Below, piece by piece: positions 1 through 6,504 of a stretch of DNA of 9,526 nt; the stretch's first letter is position 1, and each line of letters begins with the position of its first letter. Both the position numbers and the translations under genes were made by a program. The notes under the pieces are model-generated. The model did no database searches and was not told the origin of the DNA. It saw only the letters and a list, made by a program, of their open reading frames with translations. The stretch covers positions 1-9,526 of the forward strand of contig DCHH01000029.1 of the NCBI GenBank assembly GCA_002315625.1. Direction: 5' to 3'. This stretch comes from Bacteroidales bacterium UBA1757. Its GTDB lineage: Bacteria; Bacteroidota; Bacteroidia; Bacteroidales; UBA1402.

Positions 1-2
1 TG

Positions 3-815
3 TGTCAGACTCTGATTGACAACTATCCCCTCCACACCGAATATGATGAACTGTTCATGGCCGACAACCACCTTTGCACCAAGAACACCACCTACAACGG
101 TGACGAGCTGATTTTCGTCTCCCCGCAGGACGGTAACAACCTCCAGTCTTACGGCTCAACCAACTACCTTGTTTTCGGTAGCACGTTTGCCGTAGAGGGC
201 GAGCCGGGCAAGACTATGGATGTCGCTCAGGTCGGTATCTCTTCAGGCTGGTCCGGACTGAGCCTCACGGGTTCATTCACCAACAAGTTTGAAGACGGAG
301 ACCTTCGTGCCATGTTCTTCAAAGGCGACTTCCAGCAGTACATCCCGGAATGGCGCGATGCCAAGGGTGCTTCAGAAGGTTACAAATCCATGAAGTTCAT
401 CAATATCAACCACGACGGTACCGCCGCTCAGGCACAGGGCTTTGTCGATATCGACTTCCCCGTGTTCCGTGTAGCCGACGCCTACCTGATGTATGCCGAA
501 TGTGCTGCCCGTGGCAATGCTGACAAGACTCTTGGCGGATTGTACCTGAATGCTGTCCACTTCCGTGCCGGTCTGGGAGAGATTGACCTCACCCTGCCGA
601 ACATCATCGACGAACGCGGACGCGAACTCTATCTGGAAGGATTCCGTCGTCAGGACCTTATCCGTTTCGGACTGTTTACCGGTGGAGATTATGTTTGGGA
701 ATTCAAGGGTGGCGAACCGAAAGGCATAGCAGTTGATTCCCACTACAACCTTTTCCCCATTTCCTCGAGTGAACTCAACGCCAATGGCAATCTTACTCAG
801 AACCCTGGATATTAA
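3..815 (+). CDS. susD: SusD-family outer-membrane nutrient-binding lipoprotein, C-terminal part (5' truncated by window)
   Basis: The open frame runs back to the window edge without a stop, so the Met at 57 is internal and about half of a usual 500-550-aa SusD protein lies upstream. The visible 270 residues carry the family's C-terminal landmarks. These are an early LF.ADN segment (residues 17-22 of the visible part), the motif DFPVFRVADAYLMYAEC, the motif ERGRELYLEGFRRQDLIRFG, and the typical ending LTQNPGY. SusD-family proteins form a lid on the SusC TonB-dependent transporter at the cell surface and bind the glycan to be imported. The starch assignment rests on the downstream SusE/F-like and SusG-like genes, because the starch-contacting residues of SusD cannot be verified from this fragment. 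Translation ends with tandem stops (TAA TAG), and the next start codon is 6 nt after the TAA, indicating co-transcription. A partner susC is expected just upstream, outside the window. Confidence 0.93.
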   Translation, partial: CQTLIDNYPLHTEYDELFMADNHLCTKNTTYNGDELIFVSPQDGNNLQSYGSTNYLVFGSTFAVEGEPGKTMDVAQVGISSGWSGLSLTGSFTNKFEDGDLRAMFFKGDFQQYIPEWRDAKGASEGYKSMKFININHDGTAAQAQGFVDIDFPVFRVADAYLMYAECAARGNADKTLGGLYLNAVHFRAGLGEIDLTLPNIIDERGRELYLEGFRRQDLIRFGLFTGGDYVWEFKGGEPKGIAVDSHYNLFPISSSELNANGNLTQNPGY

Positions 816-821
816 TAGATT

Positions 822-3392
822 ATGAAAAAGGTTTTATATACATCCATGATTGCTCTGGCAGGTCTGTTTTCAGCCTGCACCCAGGAGCACATTGAGGCCA
901 TTTACAACCCCGACAAGGTCACTCCCCAGCAAATGGGAGGTGTTGAGGGTTGTGAACTGTCGGCCGATGGAGCTGACATCCAGCTGACATTCACCCCTGC
1001 CGTATTCGGCAATGGCCTGCTCGCCAACTATACCCTATACATGGATACGGTTGCTACACTTATTCAGGCAGGCAAGCTCTCCGCCACCTTCGACGAGAAG
1101 GCCGGAACTGCCACCTTCACACAGAAGGACCTGAACGCCGCACTGCTTAACCGTGGTGCAGAACCCGGGGTTGCCTGCCCGGTCTTCTTCTATATCGAAT
1201 CGGCTCTGAAGACCGACAAGAATGCTTCCGTCGAAGGGAGTGAAATCATGTCGAACGTCGTTTCTGCCAACTTCATCCCCTACAACGCTGAAATCCGCGA
1301 TGTCGATAAATATCCGCACGCTTGGGTTATCGGTGCAAGTTCTGCAGTCGGTGCATGGAGTTTCGACAAGGTCCACCAATATCTGTACGACTACAAGGGC
1401 AACGGCACCTACACCGGTCTGATTGACTTCGGTGAGGACGGTCCTTCGGGCGGCTTCAAGCTGACGGGTGTCGGCAACTGGGACGACCCGACCAAGAACT
1501 GGGGTTCAGAAGCCCAGGCTGAAGAGGCCGAAGTTGCTGTTGTCCAACTGATTGCCGGAAACGGTTCAAAGGACATCAAGTGCTATAGCCACCGTTACTA
1601 CTTCTTCTCGTTTGTTGAATCTACACTGGCTTTGACCGCTGCCACCACATTCGACAACATCGGTATTGTCGGTTCGTTCAACGAATGGAATGCAGCCGAC
1701 GAGAACATGAAGATGACCTTCAACGACTACTACCACCGTTTCTACATCGACATGACCTTCTCACAGGACTGCGAACTGAAGTTCACCTGTGACGACAAGT
1801 GGGATTTGAACTGGGGTAAAGACTGCGAACCCGGTGGAGCAAACATTCAGGTTTCCTCCGGCAGCTATCGTATCTATTTCGACCTCAACACCCGCACCTA
1901 CGACTTCAATACCCGTATGTTCGGTCAGGAAGAGCCCGGTGCTCCCGTTGTTCCCGAACCTCCTGTCACTTACGAAGGCTGGGGTATCATCGGCGACTTC
2001 AACGAATGGGCTGCTGATGTTCCCATGACTGAGAAAGACGGTGTCTGGACCGGTTATATCAATGTAACCGAGACCCAGGGGTGGAAACTCCGCAAGGATG
2101 CCGGTTGGGACGAGAACGTAGGCGGTAACTTCACTGCTCTTGGAACGGCCTTCACGGCTGAAGCAGGTGGTGCCAATATCTGCCTCGGCCAGGATGGCTT
2201 CTTCAAGGTTGTCTATGACACCAACGAAGGGACCATCACAGTTTATGATGGCAATGTATGGTCACTCATCGGCGGCTTCAACGATTGGGCTGGCGACGTT
2301 GACATGGAACAGGTTGACGGTCTTTGGGTTGCCAAAGAAGTGGCACTCTCTGGCGAATGGAAACTCCGCCATAACCACGACTGGGCCGATAACCGTGGCG
2401 GCAAATTCGCCGAATTCGGAACCCCGTTTGAGGTAACCAACGGCGGTGACAACATCGACTGCGGTGAAGGCAAGTTCAACATCACCTACGATCCCAACAA
2501 TGAGACCGTTACGATTGAAAACGCTGCCAAGACCTGGGGCGTGATAGGTGCATTCACAGGCTGGTCGGACGACGTTGTCATGACCGAAGTTGCCCCCGGT
2601 ATTTGGGTAAGCCCCAAGACCACCATCGCCGAGCAGGGTTGGAAGGTCCGCTTCGACAAAGACTGGACCGTCAACTATGGCGGTACCACCCCGACCAAAG
2701 TCGGACAGTTCGTCCAGGCTGTCGGAAATGGCGACAACATCAACATGACCGGTGACCTGATTATTGTCCTCAATCTCAACAACGGTACTCTGGGTACTCT
2801 CGGATGGGGTGTTACCGGTTCTATCGCATCGTGCCCCGGCATTGCATGGAGCAACGACATTCCAATGAACCTCACCTCCGACAGCACTTGGGTAAGTAGT
2901 CCGATTGCCCTTACGACCGACGACGAAATCAAGATTCGCTACGGGGCCGGATGGGATCAGAACTTCGGCGGAACCTGCGTTGCCATTGACTCAACATTTG
3001 CGGCTGTAGCCGGTGGTGACAACATTAAGGTTCCTGCCAACGGTACATACGTGATTGCCTACAATCCTGCCGTTGGAGAGCTTTGTGTCACCTCTGCCGT
3101 TTGCGGACTGATTGGTGACTTCAACAGCTGGTCTGCCGACGACTTCATGTTCTACGGCGGTCAGGGCAAGTTCTATGCTTTCAACAGGAATTATCAGGGA
3201 GGATGGAAGATTCGCATGGATGCAGGCTGGACTGTCAACCGTGGCGGCAACTACGAATTTAACAAGCCGTTCGCCGTTACTCAGGACGGTCCCAATATCA
3301 CTGTTGAAGAAGGTGTTGCAGCTGCTGGTTTCCATGTCATTTACGACGCTGTAAACGAAACGGTTACCATCAACCAGACGCTTATCTTCTAA
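822..3392 (+). CDS. SusE/SusF-like starch-binding surface lipoprotein with about seven tandem modules
   Basis: This 856-aa protein starts with a lipoprotein signal peptide (lipobox LFSAC, Cys19), followed by an acidic/His stretch. Residues about 25-160 resemble the SusE N-terminal Ig-like domain. The rest is a series of about 90-residue beta modules, each opening with W-G-hI-G-x-F-N-x-W and carrying a central W-K-h-R...W...N.GG motif. Modules start near residues 168 (divergent), 280, 387, 480, 572, 662 and 760. A Pro-rich linker (residues about 370-383) separates module 2 from 3. Modules 3-7 keep K-x-R in the central motif, while modules 1 and 2 have KLT and KFT instead. B. thetaiotaomicron SusE (387 aa, two binding modules) and SusF (485 aa, three) hold starch at the surface through Trp/aromatic platforms plus Lys/Arg contacts. 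This protein is far longer and may replace both. It sits 6 nt behind susD, as expected for a susE position. Starch specificity is inferred from family and neighbours. No catalytic motif is visible. Confidence 0.87.
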   Translation: MKKVLYTSMIALAGLFSACTQEHIEAIYNPDKVTPQQMGGVEGCELSADGADIQLTFTPAVFGNGLLANYTLYMDTVATLIQAGKLSATFDEKAGTATFTQKDLNAALLNRGAEPGVACPVFFYIESALKTDKNASVEGSEIMSNVVSANFIPYNAEIRDVDKYPHAWVIGASSAVGAWSFDKVHQYLYDYKGNGTYTGLIDFGEDGPSGGFKLTGVGNWDDPTKNWGSEAQAEEAEVAVVQLIAGNGSKDIKCYSHRYYFFSFVESTLALTAATTFDNIGIVGSFNEWNAADENMKMTFNDYYHRFYIDMTFSQDCELKFTCDDKWDLNWGKDCEPGGANIQVSSGSYRIYFDLNTRTYDFNTRMFGQEEPGAPVVPEPPVTYEGWGIIGDFNEWAADVPMTEKDGVWTGYINVTETQGWKLRKDAGWDENVGGNFTALGTAFTAEAGGANICLGQDGFFKVVYDTNEGTITVYDGNVWSLIGGFNDWAGDVDMEQVDGLWVAKEVALSGEWKLRHNHDWADNRGGKFAEFGTPFEVTNGGDNIDCGEGKFNITYDPNNETVTIENAAKTWGVIGAFTGWSDDVVMTEVAPGIWVSPKTTIAEQGWKVRFDKDWTVNYGGTTPTKVGQFVQAVGNGDNINMTGDLIIVLNLNNGTLGTLGWGVTGSIASCPGIAWSNDIPMNLTSDSTWVSSPIALTTDDEIKIRYGAGWDQNFGGTCVAIDSTFAAVAGGDNIKVPANGTYVIAYNPAVGELCVTSAVCGLIGDFNSWSADDFMFYGGQGKFYAFNRNYQGGWKIRMDAGWTVNRGGNYEFNKPFAVTQDGPNITVEEGVAAAGFHVIYDAVNETVTINQTLIF
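1653..3389 (+). repeat. Tandem coding repeat: six recognisable SusE/F carbohydrate-binding modules
   Basis: Inside the SusE/F-like gene, units of about 270-320 nt start near 1659, 1980, 2259, 2535, 2805 and 3099. Protein-level landmarks recur in phase: GSFNEW, GDFNEW, GGFNDW, GAFTGW and GDFNSW at the start, WKLR, WKVR, IKIR or WKIR in the middle, and GG[AD]NI about 20 residues later. Some DNA similarity persists, for example variants of ggyggtgacaacat near 2443 and 3013. Identity between units is only partial, so these look like old duplications under selection rather than a recent expansion. A further, more divergent unit probably precedes them from about 1320. Confidence 0.8.
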
Positions 3393-3407
3393 TTCTGTGA
3401 CTTTTCT

Positions 3408-3450
3408 GATGCGCCGGCCTCATTGCCGAAGCCGGCGCATCTTTCTTTTT
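3408..3450 (+). terminator. GC-rich hairpin with T-rich tail between the binding-protein and amylase genes
   Basis: A perfect 11-bp inverted repeat (gatgcgccggc at 3408-3418 and gccggcgcatc at 3431-3441, nine of eleven pairs G-C) encloses a 12-nt loop. It is followed by tttcttttt at 3442-3450. This has the form of an intrinsic terminator, placed 15 nt after the stop of the SusE/F-like gene and 16 nt before the SusG-like start. No obvious promoter follows it, so partial read-through (attenuation) or a 3'-end-stabilising RNA hairpin after processing is more likely than a complete transcription stop. The C interrupting the T tract would weaken termination. Confidence 0.7.
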
Positions 3451-3466
3451 CCATTCTTCGCCCGTC

Positions 3467-5434
3467 ATGAAAAAGCTCCTGTACCTGACATTTCTGTTGT
3501 TATTGTTAGCCTCCTGCTCACAGGAGCCCTCCCAACCGTCTCCCACCCCAACACCGGAGACCGATTCGGTATGTTCAAGGATTTCATACCAGCTGCTGGT
3601 CTATTCCTTCTCCGACAGCAACGGCGACGGCATCGGCGATTTCAAAGGTATCGAAAACCGTCTCGACTACCTCAAAAGTATGGGCGTACAGGCCCTATGG
3701 CTCTCTCCCATCCACCCTTCAACCTCATACCATGGCTACGACGTCGAAGACTATTCGACAGTCAACCCCGACTATGGTACCATGAACGACTTCAAGTCCC
3801 TTCTTTCTTCAGCACACGCGAAGGGAATAAAGATTTACATCGACTACGTGCTGAACCACAGTTCCAAGGAACACCCGTGGTTTATCAATGCAAAAAGCGC
3901 CGCGGACAGCAAGTACCGCGATTTCTATATACTCTCGTCCGACCCCAAGAGCGACCTTTCAGCCGGACGCTTCCCCATGCTTAAGGGTACCGGCTACAAC
4001 AGCAACGACTGGTATCAGGCCGCTTCAGGAAGCTGGGACAAGTCGGTAAAAGTCAAGTTTACACTGAAATGTAACAGTCAAAACAAGCCTCAGACACTGA
4101 CTGTTGAACAGGTTGATACCGTCCAGAATTCCGGTCAGGCCAACAGCGGTCTCTACCTCTGGTGGGGCGACCCGGGCCGCAACAGTGAGTTCTACTCTGC
4201 CGGCAACAACACCTACACCCTCTCTCTCGACCTCCACTCTCCCTGGGGAGTACTTGTCCGTACCAGCAGCACCCAGTGGGACAGTTACAAATACGGCGCT
4301 CCGGCCGGTAGCAATGTCCTTTCATGGGGAACACCCCTGACCCTTTCCAACACCAACAACAGCGACATTCTTCTGCCTGGGATGACCCAGCTGTTCTTCT
4401 ACGCCATGTTCGGCTCCTATATGCCCGACATCAACTACGGCGACATCTCTTCTTGCGAAGAGTCAGCAGCATTCAAAGCCATCACAGATGCCGCCGACCA
4501 GTGGATTGAGATGGGTGTTGACGGTTTCCGCTTGGATGCCGTCAAGCACATATATCCCAACGCCAACAACAGCGACAATCCCACCTTCCTCAAGAAGTTC
4601 CACGACCATTGTAACGACACATGGCATAAACAAGGCGGAACGGGCGATTTCTACATGGTCGGCGAACAATTCAGCGAGGCTGCAGAAGTTGCACCTTATT
4701 ATAAAGGAATACCTGCCCTGTTCGAATTCAGTTTCTACTGGCGTCTGACCGAAGTCCTCAACAGCGGCGACGGCAGTTCCTTTGTGGAGAAACTCCAGGG
4801 ATACCAGCGACTATATGCCCAAAACCGTACCGATTATATTGAAGCCACGAAACTGTCGAACCACGACGAAGACCGTGCAGGCTCCACTCTTGGCCGGAAC
4901 GAGGCAAAAATGAAACTGGCTGGGGCAATGCTCCTGACCTGCACCGGCGAGCCCTATATCTATCAGGGGGAAGAACTGGGCTATTGGGGCACCAAGGCCA
5001 ATGGTGACGAATATGTCCGCACTCCGATTCTTTGGAATAGCGACCTTTCCGGACTTGCCGACAAGGCTTTGGACGGGAAAGTAGATCGCTCGATGCTGAC
5101 AGCCTCCATTTCGGTGGCCAATCAGCAGAAAGACGAGTCGTCCGTTTGGAATGTATATAAAAAGTTCGGTGTCCTCCGTTCCCATTACAAGGCTTTGGCA
5201 AACGGCTCGCTGGGCTATTGTGCTGCCGTTTCCGGTAACCGTCAGATAGCCGCATGGTACCGCGAATATGACGGTCAGAAAATCCTGGTACTGCACAATG
5301 TAGGGGGAGGACAAACAACTGTCAACCTTCCTTCGGACAATCTCAAGCAACTAATCGGCTCCAATGGAACCGTAACTGTTTCAGACAGTAAAGTAACTCT
5401 TGGAGCATACTCCTCAGCCGTATTCCTTCAATAG
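3467..5434 (+). CDS. susG: SusG-like GH13 alpha-amylase lipoprotein with CBM58-like insertion
   Basis: This 655-aa protein begins with a lipoprotein signal (LLASC, Cys17) and a Ser/Pro/Thr-rich linker. The GH13 barrel starts near residue 40 with a Ca-site-like segment (DSNGDGIGDFKGI). All four family motifs are intact: region I DYVLNH (D126, N130, H131), region II GFRLDAVKH (nucleophile D357), region III VGEQF (acid/base E400) and region IV SNHDED (D467). Between residues about 193 and 303, inside domain B, lies an extra beta-rich domain with WWGDPG and a Trp/Tyr-rich C-terminal half. Its location and size (about 110 aa) match CBM58 of B. thetaiotaomicron SusG (692 aa), which makes this a SusG relative rather than a generic amylase. 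The C-terminal 80 residues form a domain C sandwich. The expected role is endo-cleavage of starch alpha-1,4 links at the cell surface to supply oligosaccharides to SusCD. The stop lies 6 nt before the next gene, so the two are translated from one message. Confidence 0.92.
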   Translation: MKKLLYLTFLLLLLASCSQEPSQPSPTPTPETDSVCSRISYQLLVYSFSDSNGDGIGDFKGIENRLDYLKSMGVQALWLSPIHPSTSYHGYDVEDYSTVNPDYGTMNDFKSLLSSAHAKGIKIYIDYVLNHSSKEHPWFINAKSAADSKYRDFYILSSDPKSDLSAGRFPMLKGTGYNSNDWYQAASGSWDKSVKVKFTLKCNSQNKPQTLTVEQVDTVQNSGQANSGLYLWWGDPGRNSEFYSAGNNTYTLSLDLHSPWGVLVRTSSTQWDSYKYGAPAGSNVLSWGTPLTLSNTNNSDILLPGMTQLFFYAMFGSYMPDINYGDISSCEESAAFKAITDAADQWIEMGVDGFRLDAVKHIYPNANNSDNPTFLKKFHDHCNDTWHKQGGTGDFYMVGEQFSEAAEVAPYYKGIPALFEFSFYWRLTEVLNSGDGSSFVEKLQGYQRLYAQNRTDYIEATKLSNHDEDRAGSTLGRNEAKMKLAGAMLLTCTGEPYIYQGEELGYWGTKANGDEYVRTPILWNSDLSGLADKALDGKVDRSMLTASISVANQQKDESSVWNVYKKFGVLRSHYKALANGSLGYCAAVSGNRQIAAWYREYDGQKILVLHNVGGGQTTVNLPSDNLKQLIGSNGTVTVSDSKVTLGAYSSAVFLQ

Positions 5435-5440
5435 TCCGTT

Positions 5441-6490
5441 ATGAAAAAGTATTCCTTCATCATCGCCCTGCTTCTTGTAGCAATCCCGTTTTCCTGCCAG
5501 AGCAAAGACAGTGAAAAAAAGAAAGAGGAGGAAAAGAAGCCTGTTGTGCCAACCTTTGCCAAGGGTGGCGACATCAGTTGGATTACCCTTATGGAGGCCA
5601 ACGGCAACAAGTTCTACGACTCCAAGGGAGCCGAAACGGAATGCACGGCCCTGCTCCACAGTATCGGATTCAATGCCGTCCGCTACCGCGTATGGGTTAA
5701 CCCCGCCGACGGCTATTGCAACAAAGAGGATGTTCTTGTCAAGGCCCGACGTGCACAAGCCCTTGGCATGGCCATTATGATTGATTTCCACTATTCCGAC
5801 TCGTGGGCCGACCCGGGAAAGCAACCCGTTCCAGCTGCTTGGAGCGGGCATGATGTGAACCAGTTGTCGGGCGATGTGTTTGACCATACGCTCGAAGTTC
5901 TTAATTACCTGAAAGACAACGGCATCGATGTGGCCTGGGTTCAGGTGGGCAACGAGGTTACAAACGGTATGCTATGGGAGACCTGTAGGGTTCAGGGCCA
6001 GGATGCCACGAACTTTGTAAAGTGCTTCCAGTCGGGATACAGCGCGGTGAAGAGGGTCTATCCCAATGCTCTGGTGATTCTCCATATCGACAACGGATGG
6101 AAACTATCCACCCTTACCTGGTTCTTCGACCTGATGACGACCGCCGGTGCCAACTACGATATGATTGGTCTCTCGCTCTACCCCTCCTACTGGCAGGAAG
6201 GCGGCTATCCCGACTGGAGGGAAAAGACCGTGCAGTTTACCGATAACCTCCCGGCCCTCCGGACAAAATACGGCAAGGAGATCATGCTTTGCGAGTTCGG
6301 TATGCCTGCCAGCCAGCCCGTCGAATCAAAGGAGGCCCTGCAGTATATTATTGACAAGACCAAAGGCTACGAATGGTTCAAGGGAATCTTCCTGTGGGAG
6401 CCCGAATCGGAAGCCTCACGCATCGGATATCCCTACGGAGCTTTCTCCAACGGCACTCCGACTATCGCTCTTCAACCCTTTGCTAACTGA
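5441..6490 (+). CDS. GH53 family lipoprotein, putative endo-beta-1,4-galactanase
   Basis: This 349-aa protein has a lipoprotein signal (IPFSC, Cys19) and then a strongly charged Lys/Glu segment (residues 21-33) before a single catalytic domain. Family hallmarks are GGDISWITLMEANGNKFYD (residues 42-60), the strand AVRYRVWVNP, IDFHYSDSWADPGKQ, VQVGNEV with the predicted acid/base E172, GLSLYPSYW, LCEFGMP with the predicted nucleophile E285, and IFLWEPE near the end. The spacing of the two Glu residues (113) is in the range seen in GH53 enzymes. Length fits a complete single-domain member. The characterised activity of GH53 is endo-hydrolysis of beta-1,4-galactan in type I arabinogalactan, the side chains of pectin. 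That substrate is unlike the starch substrates of its neighbours, yet it sits 6 nt after susG and 14 nt before the next GH13 gene. It may act on a co-occurring plant polymer or have an altered specificity. Family assignment is firm; substrate is uncertain. Confidence 0.88.
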   Translation: MKKYSFIIALLLVAIPFSCQSKDSEKKKEEEKKPVVPTFAKGGDISWITLMEANGNKFYDSKGAETECTALLHSIGFNAVRYRVWVNPADGYCNKEDVLVKARRAQALGMAIMIDFHYSDSWADPGKQPVPAAWSGHDVNQLSGDVFDHTLEVLNYLKDNGIDVAWVQVGNEVTNGMLWETCRVQGQDATNFVKCFQSGYSAVKRVYPNALVILHIDNGWKLSTLTWFFDLMTTAGANYDMIGLSLYPSYWQEGGYPDWREKTVQFTDNLPALRTKYGKEIMLCEFGMPASQPVESKEALQYIIDKTKGYEWFKGIFLWEPESEASRIGYPYGAFSNGTPTIALQPFAN

Positions 6491-6504
6491 TAATTCTTTT
6501 CAAA

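Noticed and set aside
57..59. Met at 57 as the true start of the SusD-like gene
   Set aside because: The frame is open upstream to the window edge and encodes typical SusD sequence (Y..LF.ADN spans the Met), so this Met is internal.
3397..3984. Forward open frame overlapping the hairpin and the 5' part of the SusG-like gene
   Set aside because: It runs through the terminator hairpin, is in another frame from the clear GH13 gene, and its Arg/Pro-rich translation looks like an out-of-frame read.
5513..5540. A-rich run (A7 followed by GA-rich bases) as a programmed frameshift site or assembly error in the GH53 gene
   Set aside because: The frame continues cleanly from the signal peptide through the run into the GH53 domain, so no shift is needed. 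The run simply encodes a Lys/Glu tail.
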